The notes under the pieces were generated by a model. It worked only from the letters and a program-made list of their open reading frames with translations, did no database searches and was not told the origin of the DNA. Shown here in pieces: positions 1-12,481 of a stretch of DNA of 64,000 nt. The stretch is taken from the NCBI GenBank assembly GCA_023634235.1, contig JAMKCF010000013.1, positions 15,377,705 to 15,441,704 on the forward strand. The letters are read 5' to 3'. The position numbers and the translations under genes are program-made. This DNA is from Pisaster brevispinus (Eukaryota; Echinodermata; Asteroidea; Forcipulatida; Asteriidae). The first letter of the stretch is position 1, and the number at the start of each line of letters is the position of its first letter.

Positions 1-1033
1 TTTTACAAATCAACCTGTGAAGGTCACCCCCCTTTCCTCTGATGGAATTACAACATGGCATAAAAATGTTCTGTTCTTGAACAAATCTAATCACTTTAAT
101 TTCTGCTCTTGTTGTTGCATACTTTGGCTACATTTTTGATTGGATTCATTCCAATAAATCTCCTTTTTTTATGGACTTCCTCCAAGGTGTATATATTTCA
201 GTCGAAGGTTGAACGTGAGATGATCGAGAAATAAAAAAACAGTTTAATCGACACTGGAAACATTGCGCTAGTCATTCCTCGGATGCCTCCTCCACTGCTA
301 CCCTCCTATAAATATCTCAACAAATACCTGTCCTGATCGGATAGTTTGTGAAGAGAAGCCCGGGCTGCGCCGGCCGGCCTACAACCCTCTCATGACTCCG
401 AGATCCCATGCTGGTCCATTCAAGCTCATACTGAGAATCTTATAACTCCACAGTGGACCACACACACAAAACATCATCAAACAATCAAATAGACATTTAT
501 GACTATTTTATTGATGTTTTGGAACCAAGCTGGGGTGAACATTACGCACCCCCGAAGTGCCAGTATGCCAATTTTTTTTTCCCTTCTCCATTTTTTCCCT
601 TCTTCTTCAGGCTGTTCTGTTTTGAACATTAAATACCTGCAGATGTTTTTAAATTGTTTTTACTAGGTCGGTGGAAAAGGCCAAGAGTGTAATAACACTA
701 TCAGGCCCCGGGGCTTGATTTTTTGGGTACTACATCTCAGATATGGGTTTCAGTGGAGATGGCTTTCACAAATGTTTAACGCCATGTGACAGTAGCTGGT
801 GTTAAGATGATGTGATCTTTTCCCGGTGTACTTGTCACAGTGACAGAACGGACTGCGGATTGAGTTTCCCGTAGTGCGGTCACTGACGAGCATTTGAGCG
901 GGAGTTAAATGTACATGTGTTGGTCATTGCCAACCAAATGTATCCACACTCTGTGCCTGGGGACTTATTCTTCTCAAACAGGAATTGCACATTACTTAGG
1001 GAGGGGATATATTGGGTGATGCTTATGCGCACG

Positions 1034-1100
1034 CGTTGAACACTGGCGGCGCTGTTCAACACAGGCGGCACTGTTCAACACAGGCAGCGCTGTTCAACAA
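1034..1100. repeat. 19-bp tandem repeat, 3.5 copies
   Basis: The unit GTTCAACACAGGCGGCACT recurs at 1034, 1053, 1072 and partly at 1091, with two or three substitutions between copies. It is more G+C rich than its surroundings. Confidence 0.9.
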
Positions 1101-1191
1101 CTACTTCGGTTACTGTGCAGTGCAAATGTGGGCTTTGGGTATTATACAGGAGTTCTGTCATGGCGTAGTTTGCCTGACAAGTCAAATTTAT

Positions 1192-1360
1192 GGCCAGGGC
1201 GCAATTTCATAGAGCTGCTTAAGCACAAAAAGTAGCTAAGCACAACAAAATTATGCTTACCAGAAGAAGGTTACCAGCCAAACTACCATGTCACATAAAC
1301 AATTTCTGACTGGTATCCTGCTCATTTCTGCTTAGCAGACTATGAAATTGGGACCTGGCC
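1192..1360. mobile_element. Family A foldback element (MITE-like)
   Basis: The terminal inverted repeats are about 21 bp: GGCCAGGGCGCAATTTCATAG on the left, and the reverse complement with three mismatches on the right. Inside are the words common to the family: CTGCTTAAGCAC, AGCTAAGCAC, GGTTACCAGCC and a second TGCTTAGCAG. No coding capacity. It lies in a TIKI intron. Confidence 0.85.
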
Positions 1361-1519
1361 ACTTTATCCGATTCAGAGAACTGTCCTTCCATACAAGGGG
1401 AAATACCTTCCACACTGAACAAGAAAGAGGGTAAAAGAGGACAACTCTTTGAAATGTCTGTTCAAAAAACGGAAAGACAAACTCAAGAAAAAAGGAGAAA
1501 AAAAAAAACCCCAACTCAC

Positions 1520-1841
1520 CAGCTCCAAAAGCAAAGAAGAAACTCTTGTCTGGGTACAGATCCAGAATCTCCTTGACGCGAGACGCCATCCTCCGATTCC
1601 TCTTGTAGATCAACTCCTCTCGGAAATACTCATCAATCTCCTGAGCCAGACTTATCTCGTACGGACCCAGCGTGGAGTTCAGGAGATTGGGGACCTGCGC
1701 TGTGTCCTGGTTGATGATGACGGAGTTGAGGTTACCGCAGTTGTAGTGCCAGATGAGATCCTCCGTCGTGTACGAGCGTCGATTTATCCCCGACCTCATG
1801 ATTTCTTGCTGCCATAGTGTTTGATTTAGGGCAAATAGTAC
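1520..1841 (-). CDS. TIKI: TIKI/TRABD2 Wnt-inactivating metalloprotease, exon 3
   Basis: This exon continues the TIKI domain 17.2 kb downstream of exon 2. It begins [13 protein letters not shown] directly after a TTATATTCCCCAG acceptor (phase 0, joining GLNFTQ to VLFALNQT as in vertebrate TIKI). It continues with [47 protein letters not shown] and [11 protein letters not shown]. It ends in phase 1 at a GTGAGT donor (1519-1514). Potential N-glycosylation sites are NQT and NST. The family's second GX2H motif is normally GAGH: here the exon supplies G-A-G, and the histidine must come from exon 4, which is not in the window. I searched 1-1519 on the minus strand for the following block and did not find it, so intron 3 runs past the left edge. 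The window therefore covers about 349 residues of a protein that is usually around 500. Confidence 0.93.
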
Positions 1842-2252
1842 CTGGGGAATATAAAAGACACCATCAGAAGTGGGGTTATTTATTGCTCAGATAGTGAGAT
1901 TCACTTTTTTTTAAAGTGAGTGGAACAATTTTCAACAAAACTGCTGTAATAATAATAATAGGAAATGGTCTTGAAGGCTTTCTCTGTGCGAACCATTATT
2001 GGTTTCAAATGCCATCTGTCTAAGCTAGGAAGTATGTTAAGAATCGTAACAGGAGTAATTGGTGGGGGGGGGAGTTAATGTGGCTTCTCACTTAGGGTAA
2101 ATATCCTATGTATGTGATTCTCCATGCCAAAACTCGGCAGTTCCTGCCAAAACATGAAACTGGATTGATTTGCTCATCAAAAAGGTGAGTAGAGCTTTTC
2201 AAATTACACACAATTATGTAAGTATTTCTCTTGTGTATGGTAAGTGATTCTA

Positions 2253-2470
2253 TCATGGCCAAGCAGTTAAGAGCACCGGACACAAGCTCTGGTGTTTCTG
2301 ATCAGTTGAGAGTGGGTTCGAGTCCTGGTCGTGACACTTGTGTCCTTGAGCAAGATAATTTACCATATTTGCTTTGTCCTTCAGGTGGGACATTAAGCTG
2401 TAGGTCCCGTGTACTAGGATCAGAAGCGCACATAAAATCATTTGTTTATGGGTCTCTTTTAAAAACAAAT
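2253..2470 (+). mobile_element. tRNA-Leu-derived SINE (family G)
   Basis: The head resembles tRNA-Leu: A box TGGCCAAGCAGTTAAGAGC, an anticodon arm CCGGA-CACAAGC-TCTGG whose loop centre is CAA, then the B box GGTTCGAGTCC. It is followed by the family's tail (GACACTTGTGTCCTTGAGCA). The same tail recurs at 42578 and, inverted, at 15767, 34293, 42215 and 47386. It would be copied by LINE machinery in trans and encodes nothing. Confidence 0.85.
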
Positions 2471-2520
2471 TGCAGTTTCTTTAACCGAAATTCAAGAAAT
2501 GTAGTTGCAAACTTAGAGAT

Positions 2521-2756
2521 CCTCAAAGTCATACAGATTGGAGTTTTGTCGACGTTATGCTGATTTACAGGCACAGTTATGAAAAAATGATACAACAAAA
2601 GTCACATGTAAAGGTATCAGCTGAGTACAGTGTCTACTTGCAAACAAAAACAGAAAAAACTGTCATGGTAATTTCACAAGAATCCGTCCACGCTTAGCAA
2701 GGTGACAGGAGGTACCAACCTCATCTGGCCGCAGTATTTGCAATTGAACACCAACT
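2521..2756 (+). repeat. Dispersed repeat J, copy 1
   Basis: It matches 5227-5464 in the same orientation. Shared words are CAGATTGG, CTGATTTA, CAGTGTCTA, AAAACTGTCA and AGGTGACAG. The two copies are about 2.7 kb apart. The type of element is not recognised. Confidence 0.8.
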
Positions 2757-3339
2757 CCCAGAAATCTGAGAATCGATTCATGCTCTCAGATTCAAATGAT
2801 TTTAGGTGAACAATTATTCAAACCATATTACTTGGTAGGGACTCCTTTTCTCCAAATAGTTTATCATCAACAGCTGCAGTGCTTCTCACCAAGTAAGGTT
2901 TTATGATCATTAAGTTGTTAGAGTACTTACCGATCTATGACCTTAACTTTAATACAAATTATCTACAATTTCCTCTACTCAAAAAAATATAGTTGCAAAC
3001 TTAGGGATTCTTAAACAGTACTTGAGCACTTCACGGTAGGCCTATATTAACTTTAACGGCATATAAGCTTCATTTCTTACTACTTTGACCCTAATCTTCT
3101 GTCAAAAGCAGATGCTTTCAGCCTCGGCATTTTAATTACATTTCACGGGGAGAAAATTGGAGGAAAATATCTCCCGACAACAACAAAAATTGTATGAAAT
3201 AAAAACTGAGAGATGTGATAACTTAGTTAGGGGGGACAATGGGAAGTGATGGAATAACACGGTACCTACAGTCACGCACTGTGATAACAAAATTATTCCA
3301 TGCATTGATGCAGCTGAAGATGCTGTTAAAGACATTCCG

Positions 3340-3676
3340 GAGGGGGGGGGGGGAGATTTTGTTTTTTCAGTTTAATCAACAGAAACCTTTTAATATTCAC
3401 TTAACATTTATCAAAACAATTTGTGTTTACTCAAGAATATCTGGCTTTGTGAGTTTATTTGAGTTTACTTAAGAATTTCTGGTAAAGTGATTATTAGGTT
3501 TTTGTTTTCTAAATAGCACAATTCATTCCACAGGGGGCGGGGGAGAGGAGAAAAGAGATAATTTGTTTTTGTGATTAATCAAAAGAGAAACATTTCAATA
3601 TTCAGTTAATAAATAATCAAAAACATTGGCACAATTGTTCAAGAAATTCTGTCGTTGTGAGTTTGTTTGAGTTAAA
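3340..3676 (+). repeat. Diverged tandem duplication, unit about 200 bp
   Basis: 3340-3475 and 3533-3676 share, in order, a poly-G run, a TTTGTTTTT block, TTTAATCAACAGAAACC (diverged in the second copy), a CAATATTCA-like block and TTGTGAGTTT(A/G)TTTGAGTT. This looks like one old tandem duplication. Confidence 0.75.
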
Positions 3677-3739
3677 AAAACAAAACACAATCAGTGAAAG
3701 ATAAGAACAGTTGGTTAAAAAAAACCTTCTCAAATAACG

Positions 3740-4040
3740 CCCAAAGACCTTGAAATCTGATGAATTTCCATAAGGGTCTATTGAAATCTGGACTTTTCAG
3801 ATTCAAAATTACTAGAGTAAAATGGCAATTTTCAAAGGTTTTAAAACTTCTTTTTTTCCCCCATTTACACGCAGACAATGTATTTGTTTTTGCACTCAGG
3901 TTTTTTTTTAAAGGGGTTTGTTTAAGAGCAATGCAAACAGAAGCTACAGTTTTAACTGGCCAGAAGTTCCCCCCCCCCCCGGAAAAAATGGTGCATCCCC
4001 TTTTGCCCCTATAAAACTTTACCCTAGTTTTGGCCCTGAG
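3740..4040 (+). repeat. Dispersed repeat K, copy 1
   Basis: It matches 8840-9180. Shared words: ACTA(C)CAGAGTAAAATG-like, ACAGACAATGTATTTGTT, GCTTGTTTAAGAG, a CCCCCC run, and ACTTTACCCTA-like at the end. It contains a poly-C run at 3970-3979. Confidence 0.8.
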
Positions 4041-4589
4041 TATGACAATGAATGGTTAGATAAGGGACCTATTGTAACAATCTTCCCATGATGGCAAATA
4101 ATGATTTTAAGAATTTTGAATTCTCTGCATAAAGACTAACATTCAATCAAAAAATTTACCCTAATTTTAGCACTTAGCCATATACAGCAATAGGACAGTT
4201 CTTTTTTCCAACACTGAATAGACAGTTACATTCACACTGGATGAGTAAACACCATAAACATTTGTGAAATAATTTGGACACGTGTAAAAGTCATGTAACA
4301 ACCTGGAATTTAATACTTCCTGAAAGTGCCCCAAACCAGCCTTCACAATTCGACACACATTTGTACTGACAAGCAGTTCAAACTCTTTAAGACATTCTGT
4401 GACAGTCAAATGTGATGAGATTCACATGATTTCTTTCCTGTAAAAGCAAAGTTAATGCATTCTTAACGTAGAAATATTACTATTGACACACACAAAAAAT
4501 GTGTGAAGGTCACAATGCAGTAAAATCACACATTCTTTGAGCATGTACTTTGTGGCAAAATGGCGATTCTCTAGAAACCACCCTAAGGA

Positions 4590-4630
4590 AAAAAGAAAAG
4601 AAAAAAAAAGAGATAAAGATAAAGATAAAT
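4590..4630 (+). repeat. A-rich simple repeat
   Basis: An AAAAG/GATAAA-type low-complexity run (GATAAAGATAAAGATAAATA near its end). Confidence 0.85.
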
Positions 4631-4754
4631 AGAGCATGAATTTCAAAAAACAGAAAAAAGTGAACGAGGTCGATGTGTGAGGTTAGTTTTAATCTTGGGA
4701 AATAAAGTGATTTCTACCAATACAAGAAAAGTTTGTGAGGTGTGGCATTTCTTT

Positions 4755-5015
4755 TCACGTATTATTTCTAGTTGTGATGTCAATAACTCTCAGAAAAGCG
4801 AACTTAATTACTATACAAGCCAAGAACTCCCACGGAGAGAAGACAAAGAAGGAAGTTTCAGCTTTAGATGCGAGAGGAAAACCCCAGAGAATTATTCCAG
4901 GGAAAAACCCACGCAATCAGGCAGGGACTGAAAATCCAATCCCCAGGGGGTGTGATTCCAACCAAAGTCCGAGACGTGTGAGGCGAGGAAAGATACCATT
5001 ATGCCAACCCAACCA
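4755..5015 (-). mobile_element. tRNA-like SINE (family H), copy 1
   Basis: It is the inverted counterpart of 55078-55335. Shared words: GACAAAGAAGGAAGTTTCAG, GGGAAAAACCCACGCAATCA, GGCAGGGACTGAAAATCCAAT, and a diverged B box (GTGTGATTCCAACC). The tRNA-like head lies at the right end here (minus orientation). A chance open frame of 141 codons crosses it. Confidence 0.75.
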
Positions 5016-5226
5016 CCCAAAGCATACAATGTTAAACAAAATTAAAAGCATTTTCTTTTTTTTCCCTAACTCATGTGCCGTAATACTCCTGAAGCCTAGG
5101 TGTACAGATCAACATATCAGAAATATTCAGCACAGAGAACTTGGTGGATTTTACCAATAAAGACATTAATGAAATAATAATTGCAAAAATATGAACATAT
5201 TTTGCCGACACATCAATCTCATATTT

Positions 5227-5464
5227 CCTCTTTAAGGTCACAGATTGGTTTTTGCCGACGTAATTCTGATTTATAGGCAAAATTGTTAAGAAAGATACCA
5301 TTAAAGTCACTCGTGAAAGCTTCAGCTCAACACAGTGTCTATTTGCTGAGACAGCAAAAACTGTCACAGTATATTCATCAAGAATGTGGAATCCATCCAC
5401 ATGTAGCGAGGTGACAGCGGGTACCAACCGCATCTCCGACCACAGCATTTGCGACCGGACACCA
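5227..5464 (+). repeat. Dispersed repeat J, copy 2
   Basis: Counterpart of 2521-2756. A 125-codon open frame on the minus strand crosses it, but the other copy does not keep that frame open, so I do not treat it as a gene. Confidence 0.8.
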
Positions 5465-7922
5465 TAGGAATTTCAATCTCCAAAACTCGCCTTGAGGTAC
5501 AAATTTGTCAACATTCTCGATTAATTTCTAATCAACAAGGGGCATTTCAGACGACATAATTTTGCAAGATGCTTACTACCATTACCGTCTTATACAACAA
5601 GGAGGCTTTTTGAAAAAAAATTACACACATTTTTGGGGGGTCATTACAAACCGATTGACTGATTGGCTAACAAATTTGTCTGATAATCATTCATGCACCC
5701 AGACTCCATCTAGTTATGTTCTCTAAGATTGATTAGGGATTACACTGGTCAAGTGTTGTTATACCATGTACTTATTATGTTTCCTTTTTCTTTTATTTTT
5801 CCTATCTATTAATTGATTTCACTCCCACGTTGTCTGTGCACCGCACACTATTTTCAGTTTTACTCAAATAAACTTGAGTATTCCGAAACCACGGTGTTGT
5901 GTGTTTGTTTATTTCAAGTCACAACAAATACCACCACTACCCCCCTCCTCCACAAAAGTATGACCCTACCTCTTAAAGAAAGGTTCTTGAGCTCCTGAAA
6001 ACGACAAGCAAAATTAGCGACATCTTAGTTTAATAAGGATGTCTGCCGAAACTGCAATCAGACATTTTTTTTGGGGAAAAGCCAAACTCTCCCTCCAGAC
6101 GAGCAAAATTAGTGAAGTCTACACATTCATTGTGCCTTGGTTACAGGAAGCAATCTGTTTCCCCCCCAGGGCAAATTAAGCCAATGCTTACAGGAACCTC
6201 TAGACAAACAAACCCATAATGACTTGATCTCATCCATAGATATGCTAAACTCAGACATGATTTTTTATTTTTTTTTTTTTTTGCACATCATTGGTAATAC
6301 TGGAAATACAAATCATAAATGTTTAATAGATTTGCACAGAACTTTACAATATGAAAGACAATCATGGTGGAAAACGTACCTTGAAATATTTTTGCTTGAA
6401 GTGCTAAAGTTTTTGAGAAATGAGCAAAGCAATTAGTTTCTTTAATACTCATGTGCAAATCTGCAAAGCAGGCTTGAAATTGACACTGGACTTCAGGCCT
6501 GAGGCCGGTGATTTTAGCGTCCGGGCCAGGATAAGCTCATGACTAGACAAGTCCAGCAGTCTTGTGTTTTTGTTCAAATGTTTACCTTTAATCTGAAAAA
6601 TATCTTTCAACTCGGTTGGGTATCAAAGAATAATAATAAAAAGAGATACATCTTCCTCTTAGGGCTTATTCAAAATAGGACTGTTAAACTGTGTAGGCAT
6701 TTTTTTTTCTTCTCTCATTTCAATTCTGGTCTTGTAAAAAACAATTATGGTGCAGTAAACATTTTGACCAACAAGCCAAGTGATCTTGTGGATTTTCCTT
6801 CCAAATTCAAGCCCTAAAAAGTAATCTTTTCATTCTTACCAATGTTGTGCAGTGTGCACACCCTTTTTTAATATGCAAGAACCTTTCATCAAGCAGTCAA
6901 CAAAAATGAGTGAAAACGCAAATAATGAAGGCCTATGTTGTCGGAAAGTTGTGGTTGCACGATTCTATCAAAACGACTGAATTTCAGCTTCATAATTCCA
7001 CAAACAGACAGACAAGCAAGGTTGATTCAAGTCTCCATAAATTGGCTTTTGTCTGCCCGTAATTATTAAAAATCAGACATTTTGACATTTTTTGTACTGA
7101 AAGTACAGCGAAGCAAACTAGATTATCCAAACAGACAACCACTTAACCAAAGTCTCCAAACAGCTAATGCTACATGTCAACCATCCAAAGCAAATCTGAC
7201 ATTTCTGTCTTTAAAACACAAACAAATCACAACGGCTGAAAATTATCTGAGTCTACCCACAGACACGCAATAGAAATGAAACCTAGATTCTGATGAGCTA
7301 GAAAGGTCAAACACAGCTGAAGGTACACTGCAGCACGCTGAAGCAAACTGCAATGTCATGTTTTGTTGAGATTCTAAAATTACCATCCAGGGTTATTATT
7401 GGTTTCATTATGTCCTACTCCTCATCGAGAAGTCTTGTCCTTCGGAAGAGATGTTTTGTTGTTCAAGCAATTTTTTACTGTCTGTTACCATTTCCTATTC
7501 TCCTTTTTTTTCTCTCTCTTAAACTCACAATGTTAATGAGATACAGAACCCTAGGAGGAATAAAAATGCTTGGGTGAAATTATGAAAATGACAGCTTCTT
7601 AAAAACGACACTGTCCTCCCAAAGTCCTCCAAAATCTACCGTCAAATTTGGCTGTTTTGGAGGATTGAGGCACTTAGATTTTTCCCCAGGAAAATCACAT
7701 CAAGTGTGAAATGAACATTAGGATTAAATTCCCCAGGAATTTCCTAAGGTTTCATTTCCTGGAAACTGGCTTGGTAGTGTGAACAGGACTTAAGAATGGT
7801 TTTAACTTTAAGGAACATGAGTATTTCTTACTGGTTTTCGATAATACATTCAAGATGACTTTGGAGAATAAACAATACACTGTTTGTATTAAATTTATTT
7901 TGGGTTTGAACAAAGAAAAATG

Positions 7923-7994
7923 GACTGGAGCGGGACTTGAACCAATGACCTCCGGATTAACGTACCGGCGCTCTACCAACTGAGCTATCCAGCC
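7923..7994 (-). mobile_element. tRNA-like arm of family F foldback (solo copy)
   Basis: On the minus strand: GGCTGGA, TA, GCTCAGTTGGTAGAGC, then CCGG-TACGTTAAT-CCGG, then GGTTCAAGTCC and TCCAGTC. Acceptor, D and anticodon stems can pair, but the T stem pairs poorly and position 33 is C, so this is a tRNA-derived repeat and not a working tRNA gene. The flank TTTGGGTTTGAACAAAGAAA matches the copies at 56185-56516. Confidence 0.85.
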
Positions 7995-8839
7995 CTATGT
8001 TGGCGGTCTACACAATTACTTCGTGTTAATAGACATTTATCTTCATAGAAATACAGACAGAACATCCCTTTGTATGCATTTTCAAATCAACATTTAATAC
8101 AAAAAATACTTTTTGAAACTTATTTACCCCAAATGCCGAGTAGAATCATCTGACCTCAGATGTAAAGAGTAACAAGAGGTCAATTTAGAATAGAATCACA
8201 GATTAAAAACTGATTGAAAAAAAAAAAAATCACCGCCACATTTCCAATCTCAGACCCCAATTCTTACAATCAGCAATTGGCATTTTAAGCTGGCATGTCC
8301 TTCGTGTCTAATTGACAAAAAAGTACAATTAAAACAGCGTCAGATTAAGGTAAATTGGGTGAGTTTGTTTTTTTTAATCCAGGGAGCTTTTTCTCCCGAT
8401 CTTCTTCTTGCTGGGAAAATACAGGGATTAGAGTTGGATTTATTTTATTGCCAAACAATAGCTGAGCCACGCTAAGCGGCCTTCAATCTTGTCAGCGCAT
8501 CTTCGCTTTTCTTCCCTTAAATTCAGCAATCAACGTCTGACATGGTACCGAGAGACTTGGAGACGATCGGGATTAGAGTTTCTCCTAAATAAGCTTCATC
8601 AAGATGACCAGCAGAGTCATCAGATCAACTGAGGGGGACAGTAACCTTCCAAATTATTAATGGAGGTGAGTTTCGTTGGGTTGTAGGGAGGGAGATTACA
8701 CAAAGAAAAGAAAACCATTCGCAGTCTCTTCATTGTTTCCATCATAGAGAAAGGACAGCTTTTTCTATGTTTCCATGGTGTACAATAATATTAGTCTCCG
8801 AACACCACCAAATTTCCTTTAAGTTGGACTATTTTGCAG

Positions 8840-9180
8840 TGGTGTACCTAAGGGGCCCCCCTAATTGATTTCTGTGCCCTCCCATTTGAAACCTCCTTTT
8901 TTTATAGATAAAACACTACCAGAGTAAAATGTTACAAGCTTTAAAGTGATATGTTCAATATTTTTCAAACTACTTTTGCATTGACACACAGACAATGTAT
9001 TTGTTGTTACACTCATGTCAGAATATCTTATGAAAAAAACAGTATGCTAAAAGAGGCTTGTTTAAGAGAAATGTAAATGAAAACAACAAATTTAGGTGGT
9101 TAGAAATGCCCCCCTCCCCAAAGAAAACAAATGGTCGCCCCTTGCGCCCCCCTAAACATTTTTACCCTACTTTGCAAGGC
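8840..9180 (+). repeat. Dispersed repeat K, copy 2
   Basis: Counterpart of 3740-4040, sharing ACAGACAATGTATTTGTTG(T), GCTTGTTTAAGAG and the terminal TTTACCCTACTTT. Confidence 0.8.
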
Positions 9181-9694
9181 AAACAGGGTCACATTATTTT
9201 GTCTCCATAATACACAGTAAAAAAAGAGTTGACCTATTTTGTCCTCTCCCAGACCCAAGTTTGCTAAATAGATTTGAGTAAAAAAGGGAAAGGATGGTGA
9301 ACTGTTATAAAACTATGTGAACCTCTTTAAAGTGATGTTCAGCAATTTTTTTCTTCAGAATTTAATTTCAAGTTCATTAGTGATCCGTTCATTGTCTTTC
9401 CTTTATCAGGCCTAGAATTTGATACTTGAGACACAACCTTATTCGGCGTATTTTTGACCACGTGAGGGCGTATGTGGATAAATTTCACATGATGAAAAAC
9501 AAGTAAACAAACAGGGTTTTTTCACTTTTTTATCGCTATTTTGTATGTATTTCTTCATTGGTGCAAAAAAACTACAAACAGGCAATTATAATAAGCTAAA
9601 ACTGCTATTGTTATGCAAGACATTCCCTGATGACAGCGCCCTCATGCGGTCAAAAATATGGTCAATTATCATCACCGTTTTCACGAAGAGCCAC

Positions 9695-9925
9695 TTCAGG
9701 GTTTGCCCTTAACTTTTTCAGTGACCAGCCAGTGCGGGACCACTTAGCTTGTCCTTTCACTAGTCCATCATTATTTTCACTAGTCCATACTTTATACTCA
9801 ATAGGGATGCTTTTTTAACACTGTACTACCCAACCGCTCTTCTCAGATTTCAGTTTGACTGGTCCCCTGGTGTTTGAACTGGCATTTGGCCAGCGGACCA
9901 ATGTATGGGGAGAACGCTGCACTTA
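9695..9925 (+). repeat. Dispersed repeat L, copy 1
   Basis: It matches 49617-49852: TTGCCCTTAAC, TAGGGATGCTTTT, CAACACTG-like, TTTGACTGGTCC, GGCCAGCGG(A/T)CCA and AACGCTGC in the same order. The element type is not known to me. Confidence 0.8.
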
Positions 9926-11910
9926 TGCCAAAATAAGTAATTTACGTAAACTTACATTTTACAAAACTGCAAATCTGCAGTAATAACATCATGGTTTGCA
10001 GTTTAAGACCTCTCATAATCATATGATTCTGTAAAAGTTTAACCTCTCCATGGACTAACTCAATTCTTTAAATAATATTGGCTAATTGCCAATAGTAATT
10101 AAACCAAGATATGTGTCTCTTCGTGAAACCTACAAATTTAGTTGACCTACTTAAACACCCAATTGAATAAAGTAATTTTACAAAGGAAAGGGGCAGGTAT
10201 GTCACATGATTACACACCCACATTGACATTGGCTCTTCGTAAAACCTGAAAAAGGATTTGCCGTACATTCACACTCTTCTGTTGCAATGCACCTGTCTTA
10301 CATGCTTGTGGCTTTTCTCGTGAAAACGCAAAATGTAATTATTGCGATAAAGGCCCATTCTTGTTTTAATCGATAATTTGTCACTTTAAAATATGCGGCT
10401 CCTTGCAAAAACGGTGACGATATGAGTTAAAAAACAAGAGACAATAATATGCTTGTTATCGGGGGTTTTGTGCAACTTTGCATTGGGCTTATTTCGATAG
10501 CGGCTATTGGAATAAAAAACAGCTATTTGCGGGCTCTTCAAATACTATTTTCTCATCTTTGACAGTACATTAGAAATATTTCCCCGCAGAATTGGTTGCG
10601 GTTCGAACTTTATGTTATGGGCGCCTTCGGATGAAAACTAATCAAGCAATTTTGTTTCATAATTACCAATGCTGTACTTCATGGCAAAAAAAACACAGAC
10701 TGAACAATCAAACCATGGAGGAAATGAGTTTTTATGCAAGCTTGCAGCGTTTTAGCCTGCTGCATTCCCCGTCTAATTTGATGTTACATTCAGCAGTACA
10801 GATACAGGGGGAATTGTTCCGGCTAATCAGCCAGAGACTGTCAGGATGGCACGGACATGGCTCAGCATTCAATCTTGGATAAAAGAAAAAACCAAGACTG
10901 GGGGAAACACATCTGAAAAGAAGAAGCTCATTTTCAAATTAGCCTTTGAGAAAAATATCAAAATAGATCTGTGAATGGTTAAGGGATTTTTCCCAGAGGA
11001 TGTTTATAAAAACGAAGATGTGAACTGAACAGGAATTCTTGTCTTGTTGAATAACGAAAGAGAGGGACTAAGAATTCAACACAACAAGACTTATACAACC
11101 CATTACTGTCTGATGACTCGGTACCATTCACTGTGGTTTTGCATAATGGATAAACTATGTTTACCTGCAACCAGATATCATGCACCTACACAGCACACGG
11201 TCAACCCTCCTACTGTCTGACCATTTAATATCATCCACTGTTGTTGTGAATGATGGATACAAATTAGGCAGCTTATACTATAATATCATGTGGCTAAAAT
11301 GCATCTACGCAGTACAAAGTCAACCCTCTTACTGTGTGACCATTCAATATCATCCAAACAAAGTGGCTGCCCATGATGAAAGTCTATGGTACATATCAAT
11401 TGCCATGGAGCTTTTAAACCCACTAAGAACAGGGTCTAGATTCCACACTGAACCATCACAGACTATACAACCACCAAGCACCCAGCCACCACAGACCCTG
11501 TCTTCTCATTCTGTCAGGATTCTGTACAGCAAAATGAACTAACCAGAACAGCCCCAATCGCTTCCAATGTAATAAATTTACTAGATTAAATGGCACTGCC
11601 TCGGGGCTCACCAATTCAAGAACCCACCTCCAAGATTTATATAACATTTTGTCAATGGCTGCACTCAATGGGGATGAAGGATAAATGGGTGGCCTGGATC
11701 TCTGCTAACTGAATTTAGGAGTTGTGAGTACAACTTCCCACAAATCTTGCCCACCTGGGAGAGGTCAACCGAGGTCATGGGGGTCAAGTGATTCGACCCT
11801 TTCGGCTGTGGCTGGGAGTCTGATAGGGGATGTAATCCACTTAAGTATTCTATCACTTATTTGTGTGATAAAATGATATTGTAATTCTGTGGGGCATTGG
11901 GAAAAAAAAG

Positions 11911-11928
11911 CAAAAAAAAAAAAAAAAA
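11911..11928 (+). repeat. Poly-A run
   Basis: About eighteen consecutive A residues. It could be the remnant of a retroposon tail, but I see no element attached. Confidence 0.9.
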
Positions 11929-12148
11929 AGCTGACATTTGAACAGTTTTGGTCAAGGTAACATTTAAGGGGTACTGAATTGGAAGAGTAAACTCATTCCA
12001 GTTTTCAATGAGCACAGTATGCAACCAGGCAGTAAATTCATTTAATTAGGTGGCCCAGATTTATTGAACTATATAAAAGCAGCTTATGATCAGGGTTTGT
12101 GTGCTTGTTCATCAAGCTATTCAATTGCCGTGACAGTTTTTTTTTTAA

Positions 12149-12202
12149 AGGAGCAACGGTGTTAAGATCAATCTAATTGCTCTTTGTGAAAATCGACTCC
12201 TG
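12149..12202 (+). repeat. Family B fragment
   Basis: GGAGCAACGGTGTTAAGATC followed by GCTCTTTGTGAAAATCGACTCC matches the right part of family B elements. Confidence 0.6.
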
Positions 12203-12233
12203 GCAATTCAAAACCCACAAATATCAAGGCACC

Positions 12234-12369
12234 AGGGCTTGATTTAACAAAGAGTTAATATTGATCTTAAATCATCCATAGTTGCTTAGTGTGATGTCAC
12301 ATTATACATCACTATGGCAATATACTGACAGCTCATCTTGACTTTGAACGCTTTGTGAAATCGGCCCCA
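12234..12369. mobile_element. Family B foldback element
   Basis: The ends are AGGGCTTGATTTAACAAAGAG and, inverted, CTTTGTGAAATCGGCCCC. The interior has GCTTAGTGTGATGTCAC and CATCACTATGG, found also at 26741-26851 and 37519-37676. Confidence 0.8.
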
Positions 12370-12481
12370 TGCTTACTAATGTGAATTATAAGACATTTCG
12401 GTGAAATAACTAATCCTGACTAAGTAATATAATAATGTACTAAGCAAAATCGAACCAGTATTTTAGATCTGGTCCCAGTTC

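Larger units (their letters stand above)
1..1519 (-). other. TIKI intron 3 (partial)
   Basis: No exon of either strand is recognised here. The stretch holds a 19-bp tandem repeat at 1034-1100 and a family A foldback at 1192-1360. The rest looks like unique intronic DNA with short homopolymer runs. Confidence 0.6.

Noticed and set aside
5071..5448. Minus-strand frame of 125 codons
   Set aside because: It lies mostly in dispersed repeat J; the other copy of J at 2521-2756 does not keep the frame.
7923..7994. A tRNA gene
   Set aside because: The T stem pairs poorly, position 33 is not T, and the sequence belongs to a dispersed family with shared flanks. The same applies at 56210-56280 and 56418-56489.
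8655..8675. Strong plus-strand donor-like GGAGGTGAGT
   Set aside because: No coding frame leads into it, and a single donor match is expected by chance in 64 kb.
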